Assembly: GCF_016834655.1 (NCBI RefSeq)
Contig: NZ_JAENHP010000002.1
Coordinates: 620,001-684,000 of the forward strand
DNA length: 64,000 nucleotides
Direction of reading: 5' to 3'
Origin: Paractinoplanes ovalisporus
Lineage (GTDB): Bacteria > Actinomycetota > Actinomycetes > Mycobacteriales > Micromonosporaceae
Part shown: piece after piece, positions 42,212-52,076 of the stretch
How positions within the stretch are numbered: position 1 is the stretch's first letter
Layout of the letters: each line of letters opens with the position of its first letter
The notes under the pieces: model-generated
What the model saw: only the letters and a program-made list of their open reading frames with translations
The model's database searches: none
What the model was told of the DNA's origin: nothing
Program-made: the position numbers and the translations under genes

Positions 42212-44668
42212 ATGCTGCCCAAAAACAGGTCTTTGCTCCTTAGCGCCGGACTTGTCGCCACATTTCTGGTGACGGTTCCGGGTACGGCGCAGGCCGTGCC
42301 CCGGCCGGCCGCCGCGGTCCAGGCCATCGCCGCCGCCACCTACGAGCAGAAGCTCGCCGTCGCGGTGAAGTTCGGCCGCGGCGACGACTTCGCGCTGATC
42401 GAGCTGCCCGACCGCGACTTCGTCATCGCGATCTGGAACCACGTCAAGAACAACAGTGACTACCTCGAGGTGCGCGCGGCCGCCGAGCTGGCGTTCTCGG
42501 CCGGCGAGGACGACGCCTCGGCGCAGTTCATCACCACCGGCGTCTTCGCCGCGTTCGACCGCGACGTCGAGCGCGAGCGGCAGGAGGCCGAGGCCAAGCG
42601 GCAGAGCGACCTGGCCCGCAGCGCGGCCGCGGCCAGCATCGACGTGGTGGCCGACGCGGCGCTGCTCAACGGGAGCGACGCTGACTTCGTACGGCTGATC
42701 TGGGAAAGGGTTGCCGACGACGCCAAGTGGCCCAAGGTCAAGGCAGCGGCGCGGGCGGCCCGCGACGGCAGTGACGAAGACCGGCGCGCGTTCATCGCGA
42801 CCGGGATGGCCGTCGCCGCCGGACAGGACGTCGACGACCGGATCGCCGCCGACGAGGCCAAGACCGAGGCCGAGAAGGCTCTGGAGCGGGCCCGCGCGGC
42901 CAAGAAGCTGGCCGCCAACCGGATCGGGATGACCGTCACCGAGCAGCTGCTCAACCTGCCCGACCGCGACTTCGTCACCGAGGTCTGGAACTTCGCTCCC
43001 GACGGCACCGAGGTGCAGGCCGCGGCCGTCGCCGCCGCCCGCAGCAACGACCCGGGCGCGTGGAAGACGTTCATCGAGACCGGCATCCACGCCGCCAAGG
43101 ACCGCGACATCGCGATCGCGCTCGAACGCGCCTACCAGGCCGACCGCGCCCTCGCCCTGCAGATCAAGGCGACCGCGACCACCAACGGCGACCTCAACCT
43201 GGCCTGGTACGCGACCCGGGCCCTGACCGGCACGCCGACCGAACTCAACGACTTCGTCCGCGTCGGACAGTTCGACCTCGACCTGGCCACCGGCTTCGAG
43301 ACGGCCGACGTGCAGCCCACGACCCCGGTCACCGGCAGCGTCAGCAACGTCACCAGCCCGACGGTCGCCGTCGCCTCCGGGGCCGGCCACACCGGGACGG
43401 CCGCGCTCGTCTACTCGGGCACCGACGTCAACACCCTTTCCTCGTACGCGTACCTCAAGTCGATGACGGTGAGCCGGATCGCGGTGAAGCCCTCGACGAA
43501 ACTGTCGTACTGGATCTATCCGCAGAGCACCGCCGCCCGCCCCGAGATCAAGACCCGCAACAGCACCTGCGTGTCGGTCGACCTCGTCTTCAGCGACGGC
43601 AGCACCCTGCGCGACTCGCAGCTGACCGACCAGAACGGCGTCCGCGTCCACCCGGCCTTCCAGTGCAGCAAGCTGGTCGCCGACCGCTGGAACCAGGTCG
43701 TGGTGCCGCTCGGCAGCCTGGCCGACAAGCAGGTCACCACGGTGGTCGTCGGTTACGACCAGCCGCGCAACGCGGGCGGCTTCCGCGGCCTCATCGACGA
43801 CCTGACCATCACCGACGGCCCGGTCGAGGTCACCGACCCCGGCCACGACCCGGTGAACTACCCGCTCGACCCGTGGCGCAACGACTTCAACAGCGACGGC
43901 TGGGCCGACGTGATCGGGCGCAACCCGGCCGGTGAGCTCAAGCTCTACCGGGGCAACAACAAGGGCTCGTGGATCGACCCGTCGACCAACATCGAGGTCG
44001 GGTCGGGCTGGCAGCAGTACAACCACGTGTTCCCGGTCGGCGACTTCACCGGCGACGGCGCGCTCGACGTCGCGGGCCGCAACTCGGCCGGCGACATCAA
44101 GCTCTACCGCAGCAACGGCAAGGGCGGCTGGATCTCCTCGACCCCGACCACGATCGGCAACGGCTGGAGCTCGTTCACGGCGATCTTCTCGCCGGGCGAC
44201 TTCAACGGCGACGGTTTCGTCGACGTCATCGCCCGCAACACGGCCGGCAAGCTGCTGATGTACCGGGGCAACGGCAAGGGTTCGTGGATCGACCCGTCGA
44301 GCAACATCGAGGTCGGGTCGGGCTGGAACCAGTTCTCGCTGATCTTCTCGCCCGGCGACTTCACCGGCGACGGCTTCCCCGACGTCATCGGCCGCAACTC
44401 GGCGGGCGAGCTGAAGCTCTACCGCGGCAACGGCAAGGGCGGCTGGCTCAACGGCACCAACCCCGACACGGTCGGCACCGGCTGGAACCAGTTCAACCAG
44501 ATCTTCTCCCCGGGCGACTTCAACGGCGACGGTTTCACCGACGTCATCGCGCGCAACGCGGCCGGCGAGCTGAAGCTCTACCGAGGCAACGGCAAGGGCA
44601 GCTGGATCGACCCGTCCACCAACATCAACATCGGCACGGGCTGGAACCAGTTCAACCTGATCTTCTGA
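42212..44668 (+). CDS. Secreted ALF-repeat and FG-GAP/VCBS-repeat protein
   Basis: 818 aa. A Sec signal peptide (residues 1-28, cleavage after GTAQA) leads into three or four ALF repeats of about 65 residues rich in Asp/Ala and built around DRDFVxxxWN (for example LPDRDFVIAIWNHVK and LPDRDFVTEVWNF). A beta-sandwich domain of about 180 residues follows, with one Cys pair and a GFRGLIDDLTITDG strand, like carbohydrate-binding modules. Five FG-GAP-like repeats of about 50 residues end the protein, each with a Ca-loop such as DFNGDGFVDVIARN and LYRGNGKGSW. It is likely an extracellular binding or propeller protein. Function unknown. Confidence 0.82.
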   Translation: MLPKNRSLLLSAGLVATFLVTVPGTAQAVPRPAAAVQAIAAATYEQKLAVAVKFGRGDDFALIELPDRDFVIAIWNHVKNNSDYLEVRAAAELAFSAGEDDASAQFITTGVFAAFDRDVERERQEAEAKRQSDLARSAAAASIDVVADAALLNGSDADFVRLIWERVADDAKWPKVKAAARAARDGSDEDRRAFIATGMAVAAGQDVDDRIAADEAKTEAEKALERARAAKKLAANRIGMTVTEQLLNLPDRDFVTEVWNFAPDGTEVQAAAVAAARSNDPGAWKTFIETGIHAAKDRDIAIALERAYQADRALALQIKATATTNGDLNLAWYATRALTGTPTELNDFVRVGQFDLDLATGFETADVQPTTPVTGSVSNVTSPTVAVASGAGHTGTAALVYSGTDVNTLSSYAYLKSMTVSRIAVKPSTKLSYWIYPQSTAARPEIKTRNSTCVSVDLVFSDGSTLRDSQLTDQNGVRVHPAFQCSKLVADRWNQVVVPLGSLADKQVTTVVVGYDQPRNAGGFRGLIDDLTITDGPVEVTDPGHDPVNYPLDPWRNDFNSDGWADVIGRNPAGELKLYRGNNKGSWIDPSTNIEVGSGWQQYNHVFPVGDFTGDGALDVAGRNSAGDIKLYRSNGKGGWISSTPTTIGNGWSSFTAIFSPGDFNGDGFVDVIARNTAGKLLMYRGNGKGSWIDPSSNIEVGSGWNQFSLIFSPGDFTGDGFPDVIGRNSAGELKLYRGNGKGGWLNGTNPDTVGTGWNQFNQIFSPGDFNGDGFTDVIARNAAGELKLYRGNGKGSWIDPSTNINIGTGWNQFNLIF

Positions 44669-44711
44669 TCCGTCCGGCTGTTCGTTAGTTCCGACCGGCT
44701 GTTCTGGTTTG
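44669..44711. repeat. 21-22 bp tandem repeat after the ALF/FG-GAP gene stop
   Basis: TCCGWCCGGCTGTTC starts two adjacent copies at 44669 and 44690, immediately after the stop codon. This is another junction duplication. Confidence 0.5.
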
Positions 44712-44717
44712 TCCGAG

Positions 44718-44747
44718 GGCCCCTTTCCCGTACGCGGGGAGGGGGCC
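44718..44747 (+). terminator. GC-rich hairpin terminator after the ALF/FG-GAP gene
   Basis: GGCCCC followed by TTTCCC pairs with GGGGAG and GGGGCC around a GTACGC loop; a short TTC follows. It lies 50 bp after the stop and can serve both strands. The remaining 44748-44963 shows no gene that I can support. Confidence 0.55.
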
Positions 44748-44963
44748 TTCACCATGTTCGCGTGGTAGTCGCGCTGTGGGGTCCCGTGGGGGTCACCGTC
44801 ATAGCACAAGGCCGGGCCGCGTAGAAGTTATCCACATTCTTGGCCTGTCCACAGCGCGCCCGTCGGGCCCACCGCGAGATCGGCCCCACTCGATAGAATG
44901 GGTGCTGGGTGGGGGACCCCCGGTAGGGTGGGCCCCTGTGAACTGGGCAAACGTCGCTTAAGC

Positions 44964-45866
44964 CTACTGCGCGGTGTAGCCGCCGTCCACGTGCCAGACG
45001 CTGCCTGTGGTGAAGCTGCTTGCGGGGTCGAGCAGGGTGATGACCGCGTGCGCTACCTCGTCCGGGGTGCCCCAGCGGCCTACCGGGACCTTGGCGGTGA
45101 ACGCGGCCTGGGCTGCGGCGTCGGTGGTGGCGTCGTTGACGTTCATGGGGGTGCGAACGGGGCCGGGAGCTACGCAGTTGATGGTGACTCCGGTGCCGGC
45201 CAGCTCCAGGGCCAGCGAGCGGGTCAGGGCGGCTACGGCGCCCTTGGTGGCGGCGTAACCGGCCCGTTCGGGGGCGCCGGTTGAACCCAGCACCGAGCCG
45301 ATGGTGACGATGCGGCCGTGGCCTCGGGTGGTCATGGCGGGGGCTACGGTTCGGATCGCCAGCCAGGTGCCCATGACGTTGGTTTCCCAGGCTGCGCGGA
45401 AGTCGGCGTCGGTGAGCGTCGTCAGGCTGCCTCGGGCCAGACGGCCGGCCGCTGTGACCAAGCCGTCGACCGATCCCCAGCGGTGTTCGGCCTCGGCGGC
45501 CAGCTCGGCCAGCGCGCCGGCGTCGGTGGTGTCGCCCGCGACGACCAGTGCGTCCGTGAACGGCGTTTCCCTGGCTGAGGCGCCGCCAGCCGACGCTCCC
45601 CGGGCCGGTGCGCCACCGGCCGGTGCTTCCTGGGCTGAGGCGCCACCGGCTGACGCGCCACCAATCGGCGCTCTCCCGGCCGGCGCGGCGCTGGATAGGG
45701 GGCCCACGGGCGACGCGAGCGCGGCGGCGCCCAGGGTGGCCCGGGCGGCCTCGCAGCGGGCGGCGTCGCGGCCCATCACGGCTACGGGGCGGCCCTGCGC
45801 AATCAGGGCCGTCGCCACGGCCAGGCCTATCCCGCTGGTGCCGCCGGTGATCAACACAGCTCCCAT
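44964..45866 (-). CDS. SDR family oxidoreductase with internal Gly/Ala repeat insert
   Basis: 300 aa. Standard SDR marks: TGGTSGIGLAVATALIAQG, TAAGRLARGSL, a Ser in TIGSVLGSTG, the YAATK active site and TGSVWHVDGGYTAQ at the end. Between the second strand and the DTTDAGALAEL segment there is an insert of about 50 residues made of GGASAGGASA- and QEAPAGGAPA-like units, absent from usual SDRs (about 250 aa). The insert is at a surface loop and probably tolerated. The gene is divergent from the aldehyde dehydrogenase operon and likely shares its regulation. Substrate unknown. Confidence 0.82.
   Translation of the reverse strand: MGAVLITGGTSGIGLAVATALIAQGRPVAVMGRDAARCEAARATLGAAALASPVGPLSSAAPAGRAPIGGASAGGASAQEAPAGGAPARGASAGGASARETPFTDALVVAGDTTDAGALAELAAEAEHRWGSVDGLVTAAGRLARGSLTTLTDADFRAAWETNVMGTWLAIRTVAPAMTTRGHGRIVTIGSVLGSTGAPERAGYAATKGAVAALTRSLALELAGTGVTINCVAPGPVRTPMNVNDATTDAAAQAAFTAKVPVGRWGTPDEVAHAVITLLDPASSFTTGSVWHVDGGYTAQ
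45560..45720. repeat. In-frame degenerate repeat inside the SDR gene
   Basis: GC-rich units encoding Gly-Gly-Ala-Ser-Ala and Ala-Pro-Ala blocks recur with a main period near 60 bp (20 residues) and shorter sub-repeats. The repeat occupies only the loop insert, so the catalytic core remains intact. Confidence 0.6.
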
Positions 45867-45906
45867 GCGGGGATTCTGGACCGGGGGAGTGGGGTGGGCC
45901 TATCGC

Positions 45907-46026
45907 GGTGGTCCGGTGGGTGGTCCTGGCTTGGCGGAGGTGGGCCCGGGGATCCGATGACCGAACCCATGATCCGGCTGGACCGGCTGACCCCGTGCCC
46001 TGACGGGGTGGTCCGGTGGGCGGTCC
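45907..46026. repeat. 20-bp direct repeats exactly 100 bp apart in a divergent promoter
   Basis: GGTGGTCCGGTGGGYGGTCC occurs at 45907-45926 and 46007-46026, differing at one base. Both lie in the 244-bp gap between the divergent SDR and aldehyde dehydrogenase genes. A TTGACC box (46034-46039) and weak GACGAT (46057-46062) with 17-bp spacing follow, then the inverted repeat GGCACG/CGTGCC (46077-46094). Possible regulator sites allowing loop formation; the regulator is not identified. Confidence 0.5.
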
Positions 46027-46110
46027 GAACGCGTTGACCCTCCTGGGGGACGGTCCGACGATCGGGGCCTTGAGAAGGCACGGGCGTACGTGCCGACAAG
46101 GGAGGGCACC

Positions 46111-47559
<1,449 letters not shown>

Positions 47560-47590
47560 TCGGGCGAACCAACCCGATGGCCGGCCGCCG

Positions 47591-47829
47591 GAAGCCGGTC
47601 GTCGGGCGAGCGGAGCCAGCGGGCGGGCGTACGGGACTTCCAGTCGCGTTGGTGGAACCGGTTGCCGGGCGAGTCGAACCGCGGGAGAAGGCCGCGTTGG
47701 TGGAACCGGTGGCCGGGCGAGCCGAACCGCGGGAGAAGGCAGTGTCGGTGGAACCGGTGGCCGGGCGAGCCGAACCGCGGGAGAAGGCCGCGTTGGTGGA
47801 ACCGGTGGCCGGGCGAGTGGAACCGGGGG
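47591..47829. repeat. 48-bp minisatellite-like array between ALDH and acyl-CoA ligase genes
   Basis: Three full 48-bp units start at 47646, 47694 and 47742, and a fourth at 47790 decays after about 35 bp. A degenerate unit precedes at about 47591-47625. Units share GTGGAACCGGT and GGGCGAGYCGAACCGCGGG. Read in the ligase frame they encode a 16-residue LVEPVAGRAEPREKAA-type repeat without stops, so it could be an N-terminal extension. The strong GGAGGA at 47857, ahead of ATG 47868, argues that it is spacer DNA. This fills the 308-bp interval 47560-47867. Confidence 0.8.
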
Positions 47830-47867
47830 ACGGGTCGGCGGCGCCGGCGAACGAGCGGAGGAAAGCG

Positions 47868-49622
47868 ATGACCGGGCGGCGGGGGTCGGCGGCGTTCCCC
47901 GGGCCGCCGGAGACGCTGGTCGACGTTCTTGTGCGGCGCGCGGCCCTCGATCCGGGGCGCGTCGTGGCGACCTTCGAGCGCGAGAGCATCACGGCCGGCG
48001 ACCTGCTCCACGGGGCCGAGCGGGTCGCCCGGCTTCTGGCCTCGCCTCAGCTCGGCCTCGCGGCCGGCGAAACGGTGATCACGTGCCTGCGTCCCGGCGC
48101 GGCCCTGGCGACGGCCGTCGCGGGAGTAGCCCGGGCCGGACGCGTCGAGGTGCCCGTCGCCCTCGACACGCCCGGAGCGGGGCCCGGAGGCAGGCCCGAG
48201 GACACGCCCGGCAACGGGCTCGGAGACACGCGAGGGGTTACGCGAGCGGGCGGGCATCGCGTTGCTCTGGTCGGGACGGCCGCCCTCGCCGCCAACCCGG
48301 GACTGGCCCGGTTGGCCCCGCTCGTGTTCACAGTGGACGACGGCGGCGGTCTGGGGACGTTCGACGAGCTGCGCCCGGGGCCCATGCCTCGCCTGCCCGC
48401 GCCCGGTGATCCCGCGCTTGTGCTGAGCACCTCGGGCACCACGGGACGGCCGAAAGGCGTGCTGCTGCCGCATTTCGCCGGGGTCCGGCATGCGCGACGG
48501 GTATGCGACTCGATGGGGTACGGCCCGGATGACGTTCTCTACAACGCCTTTCCCTGGAACCACGTCAACATCCGGCACACCGGGCTGCTCGCCGCGCTCG
48601 TCAGTCGGGCCCGATTGCTTGCGGTGCCACGGTTTTCGGCATCGGCGTTCTGGGACACGTGCCGCGCCGAGGGGGTGACCGCGTTCAACTTCATGGGTGC
48701 GGTGGCGGCGATCCTGTTGCGTACCAAGGAAAATGACCTGGACCGGCAGCATCGGGTCACCCGCGCCTACGGTGGGCCGGCGCCGCGATGGCTGGCCGGG
48801 CAGTTCCGCGAACGCTTCGGCGTCGAGCTGGTCGAGGCGTACGCCTGCACCGAACTCGGCGACGTCACGTCCAACCGCTTCGGTGAGGTCACGCCGGGCA
48901 CGGCCGGACAACCGCTTCCCGAGTACGAGGTCGAGCTGCGCGACACCGACGGGACGCCCGTGCCGCAGGGTGAGGTCGGCGGCATCACGGTTCGTGCCCG
49001 CGTGCCGCACATCAGCACCCTGGGTTACGTCGGCGTGGACGGGCCACCGCCCGAGTGGATCGCCACCGGCGACCTGGGGAAGTTCGACGACGGGGGACGG
49101 CTGGTCTTCTGCGGCCGGCATTCCGACGTGATCCGCCGCCGGGGCGAGAACATCTCGGCCTGGGACGTCGAATCGGCCGTCGCCGCCATGCCCGGCGTCC
49201 GCGAGGCAGCCGCGACCGGGGTCAGCTCCGAGTTCACCGAGGAGGACCTGCTCGTCGCGGTCGTCCCGGCAACAACACCGAGCGCTGAGCCGGAAAACGG
49301 GCCGCGCGTTGAGCTGGCGGAACGGCCGCGCGCTGAGCCGGAAAACGGGCCGAGCGTTGAGCGGGCGGAGCCGCCGGCGCGCTCGCTGAGCCCGGAAGAC
49401 GTGCACGCGTGGTGCCGTGAACGGCTGCCCCGGCACGCCTGGCCGCGCTATGTGGCAATCCTGGATGCGTTGCCCCGCAACGGTTCCACCAAAGTCGACA
49501 AGGCCGCCCTGCGCGATCCCGCGCTGAGGGCCGCGGCCGTCGACCTCGAGCACCTGAGGCGCATCACGTCGTCCTCTTCCGTGCGCGTGCCCGCTTCTCC
49601 CTCTGCCGGAAAGGATCGATAG
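47868..49622 (+). CDS. AMP-dependent acyl-CoA synthetase/ligase (CaiC-like)
   Basis: 584 aa from ATG 47868, chosen for GGAGGAAAG 4-5 bp upstream; an alternative GTG at 47556 overlaps the ALDH stop and would add the 48-bp repeat array. ANL superfamily motifs are present: LVLSTSGTTGRPKGVLLPH, YACTELGDVTS and ATGDLGKFDDGGRLVFCGRH followed by DVIRRRGENIS. Two loops carry repeat-like inserts: residues near 100-120 (Pro/Gly/Thr), and near 470-505, where a 48-bp unit (49284, 49332) encodes EPENGP twice. Conserved catalytic Lys in GSTKVDKAAL. It activates an acid to its CoA thioester; CaiC-type activity fits the neighbouring CaiB- and CaiD-like genes. Confidence 0.88.
   Translation: MTGRRGSAAFPGPPETLVDVLVRRAALDPGRVVATFERESITAGDLLHGAERVARLLASPQLGLAAGETVITCLRPGAALATAVAGVARAGRVEVPVALDTPGAGPGGRPEDTPGNGLGDTRGVTRAGGHRVALVGTAALAANPGLARLAPLVFTVDDGGGLGTFDELRPGPMPRLPAPGDPALVLSTSGTTGRPKGVLLPHFAGVRHARRVCDSMGYGPDDVLYNAFPWNHVNIRHTGLLAALVSRARLLAVPRFSASAFWDTCRAEGVTAFNFMGAVAAILLRTKENDLDRQHRVTRAYGGPAPRWLAGQFRERFGVELVEAYACTELGDVTSNRFGEVTPGTAGQPLPEYEVELRDTDGTPVPQGEVGGITVRARVPHISTLGYVGVDGPPPEWIATGDLGKFDDGGRLVFCGRHSDVIRRRGENISAWDVESAVAAMPGVREAAATGVSSEFTEEDLLVAVVPATTPSAEPENGPRVELAERPRAEPENGPSVERAEPPARSLSPEDVHAWCRERLPRHAWPRYVAILDALPRNGSTKVDKAALRDPALRAAAVDLEHLRRITSSSSVRVPASPSAGKDR
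49284..49375. repeat. 48-bp in-frame tandem repeat near the ligase 3' end
   Basis: GCTGAGCCGGAAAACGGGCC starts at 49284 and again at 49332. The unit is 16 codons, the same length as the array before the gene although the sequence differs. It lengthens the loop before the final C-terminal subdomain. Confidence 0.65.
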
Positions 49623-52072
49623 TGCGAGTCCTGGACCTGACCGACGAACTCGGAGCGGCGGCGATCCGCGCCCTGGTGGGCCTCGGCGCCGACGTCGTCC
49701 GAGTGCCGTATCCGCCCACCGCCGCCCGGGCCGCCGGAACGCCGGACCGATCCGCCGGAACCCTGGACCGGGCCGCGGAGCTGCATTGGTATGCGGGCAC
49801 CCGCGTCGTCGAGGACGGTCCGGGCGTTCTCGACAACCTGGCCGCCGAGGTCGATGTCGTCGTGGAGAGCGGCCCGGTATCCGGGTTGCGCGGCCTGACC
49901 GCCGATGGCGAATCCCGTTGGCCGGGCCTGGTTCACGTGGTGGTGACCCCGTTCGGGCTGACCGGGCCGCGCCGCGACTGGCTCGCCGACGACCTGATCG
50001 CGGCTTCGGCCGGTGGCATGACCTGGCTCGGTGGCCGCTCGGATGGCCCGCCCAAGCCGCCGCCCCGCGAATCCGCGTTGCAGATCGCGGGCGCCCACGC
50101 GGCCATCGGCGCCTACCTGGGCCTGCTCGCGAAGGACCGCGACAGCGAAAGAAAGGACCACGGAAGCGACGGCGCCGGCGAAGGGACAGACCGCGACAGC
50201 GAAGGAGTGGACCACGGCGGTGACGGAAACGACGGCGAGGGGACGGACCGCGACGGTGAAGGGAAGGACCGCAACGCCGGCGGCCAACTCATCGACGTGT
50301 CGGCCCAGCAGGCGGTCGCGGCCACCCTGGAGACCGGCGCCATCGCCTGGATTCACGGCGGAGCTTTCCCCCGGCGTACGGGCGGGGTCTACGGCCATGT
50401 GGCGCACCGCGTCTTCCGGGCCGCCGACGGTTATGCGGCCGGCGGCTATTCGGGCAGCAATCGCATGTGGACCGATCTGCTGGCGTGGATGGTGGAGGTC
50501 GGCGAGGCCGAGGACCTGACCGACGAGAAGTTCGCCGACGCCGTGTACCGCTGGAATTCCCGCCCGCACGTGGACGAGATCGTGGCCCGGTTCGCCTCCC
50601 GGCGTACGGCGGAAACGCTTGGCGAAGAGGGACGGCGGCGCGCGTTGCCCTGGGCCGAGGTCAGCCGGGCCGACCAGCTCGCCGAGAACCCGCAGCTGCG
50701 GGCGCGCGACTTCTTCATCGACGTGGACGGGCTGACCGACGTCGGCTACGCGGTCAAGCTGCCGGCCCCGACCCCGGGATCGAAAGCCTGGCACCGCCGC
50801 AGCGAGGAGACGGGCCAGCGCGGCAGCCAAGAAAGCGGCGAGGAGACCGGCCAGCGCGGCAGCAAAGAAAGCGACGAGGAAAGCGGCCAGGAGAAGCCGG
50901 CACTAGCCGGCCTGCGCGTGCTCGACCTGACGTGGGTGCTGGCCGGCCCGTACGCGACAAGGCAGCTGGCCGACCACGGCGCCGACGTCATCAAGGTGGA
51001 GTCGAAGCACCGCCAGGATCCGACCCGGTTCGCGCCCTCGATGCGGCTGCGTCCGGGCGCCACGCACGACGACGGCGGCTACTTCCTCAACTTCAACCGG
51101 GGCAAGCGGTCGATTGCCGTGAACATGCGCACCCCGGAGGGCCAGGAGATCGTCCGCCGGCTCGCCGCCGAGTGCGACGTCGTCATCGACAACTACAGCC
51201 CGGGCACGATGGCCAAGTGGGGCCTCGACTATGCGTCCCTCGCCGAGCAGAACCCCGGTGTCATCGCGGTTTCGATGTCCGGTGTCGGGCAGGACGGCCC
51301 GTGGCGCAACGCCGTCACGTTCGCCGACACCCTGGCCGCGATGTCCGGCCTCACGCACGAGACCGCCGACCCGGGCGGCGACCCGCAGGGCCTCACGTTC
51401 GGGCTGGGTGACATGGTGGCCGCCAACGCCGCCGTGCTCGCGATCGTGGCCCTGCTGCGCGAGGAGCGCGGCGGGTTCGTCGACCTCTCCCAGCTCGAAG
51501 CGATGGCCGCCTCGATGGGCCCGGCCGTCCTGGAGCAGCAGATCGGCACGCCCGCGACCGGCGCCACCCCGGCCTGGCCGCACCGGATGGCGACCCGCTC
51601 ACCGCACGGCGTCTACCCGGCCCGGGGCGAGGACCGGTGGGTCGCGATCGCGGTCACGAACGACGAGCAGTGGCGGAGTCTGGCGCGGCTCTCCGGCGTA
51701 CGGGAAAGCGGTTTTTCCCTGGCCGAGCGCAAGGCCGACGAGGACCGCATCGACGCCGAGCTGGCCGCCTGGACCGGCTCGCGCGGCGCCTCCGAGGTCG
51801 CCGAACTGTTGCAGGCCAACGGAATCCCGGCCGCCGTGGTCAGCACCGGCGAAGACCTCACCGACCTCGACCCGCAGCTGGCCGCCCGCGGGTTCTATCC
51901 GGTGCTGCGGCATCCGCTGGCCGGCGAGGTCCGGCATGAGGGCACGGTCCTCCACCTTTCCCGTACGCCCGCCCGCGTCGAGCGCCCGGCCCCGCTGCTG
52001 GGCGAGCACACCGGTGTGGTCCTCACCGAACTGCTCGGCGACGTCGCCGTCGAGCCGACCGTCCTGGAGTAG
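49622..52072 (+). CDS. Double-length CoA transferase family III (CaiB/BaiF) protein
   Basis: 816 aa, GTG start overlapping the ligase stop by one base. Two CaiB/BaiF units are fused: residues 1-400 (MRVLDLTDELGAAAIRALVG, VVVTPFGLTGPRRDWLADDL) and 425-816 (LRVLDLTWVLAGPYATRQLA, VIAVSMSGVGQDGPWRN). The family Asp that forms the acyl-anhydride is seen in the C half (TFGLGDMVAANAAV); the N half has SALQIAGAHAAIG instead and is probably inactive. Three in-frame tandem repeats (21, about 55 and 36 bp periods) decorate loops. Its role would be CoA transfer between acyl-CoA and a free acid such as crotonobetaine or carnitine. Confidence 0.85.
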   Translation: MRVLDLTDELGAAAIRALVGLGADVVRVPYPPTAARAAGTPDRSAGTLDRAAELHWYAGTRVVEDGPGVLDNLAAEVDVVVESGPVSGLRGLTADGESRWPGLVHVVVTPFGLTGPRRDWLADDLIAASAGGMTWLGGRSDGPPKPPPRESALQIAGAHAAIGAYLGLLAKDRDSERKDHGSDGAGEGTDRDSEGVDHGGDGNDGEGTDRDGEGKDRNAGGQLIDVSAQQAVAATLETGAIAWIHGGAFPRRTGGVYGHVAHRVFRAADGYAAGGYSGSNRMWTDLLAWMVEVGEAEDLTDEKFADAVYRWNSRPHVDEIVARFASRRTAETLGEEGRRRALPWAEVSRADQLAENPQLRARDFFIDVDGLTDVGYAVKLPAPTPGSKAWHRRSEETGQRGSQESGEETGQRGSKESDEESGQEKPALAGLRVLDLTWVLAGPYATRQLADHGADVIKVESKHRQDPTRFAPSMRLRPGATHDDGGYFLNFNRGKRSIAVNMRTPEGQEIVRRLAAECDVVIDNYSPGTMAKWGLDYASLAEQNPGVIAVSMSGVGQDGPWRNAVTFADTLAAMSGLTHETADPGGDPQGLTFGLGDMVAANAAVLAIVALLREERGGFVDLSQLEAMAASMGPAVLEQQIGTPATGATPAWPHRMATRSPHGVYPARGEDRWVAIAVTNDEQWRSLARLSGVRESGFSLAERKADEDRIDAELAAWTGSRGASEVAELLQANGIPAAVVSTGEDLTDLDPQLAARGFYPVLRHPLAGEVRHEGTVLHLSRTPARVERPAPLLGEHTGVVLTELLGDVAVEPTVLE
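50135..50290. repeat. 54-57 bp in-frame repeat in the N-terminal CaiB half
   Basis: Starts at 50135, 50189 and 50246 all read GACCGCGAC with variable Asp/Glu/Gly codons behind. The repeat encodes a highly acidic loop (DRDSER, DRDSEG, DRDGEG units). Confidence 0.65.
50804..50911. repeat. 36-bp in-frame repeat in the linker between the CaiB halves
   Basis: Units start at 50804, 50840 and 50876 and encode EETGQRGSQESG, EETGQRGSKESD and a decayed third copy. It forms the linker joining the two CoA-transferase domains. A 21-bp repeat at 49733-49774 (GCCGGAAC.. units) lies nearer the N-terminus. Confidence 0.7.
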
Positions 52073-52076
52073 AGCC

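Noticed and set aside
42191..44809. Open frame of 872 codons antisense to the ALF/FG-GAP gene
   Set aside because: Its composition is a reflection of Asp/Ala-rich repeats on the other strand. The plus frame has a signal peptide and recognised repeats, so only that one is real.
44860..44945. GC-rich structured stretch with a TAGAAT box, considered as a small RNA gene (SRP RNA-like)
   Set aside because: It lacks the SRP loop consensus, a recognisable tRNA or tmRNA shape and a downstream terminator; only a possible promoter remains.
47591..47829. 48-bp repeats considered as a CRISPR array
   Set aside because: Units are directly adjacent without unique spacers and no cas gene is nearby.
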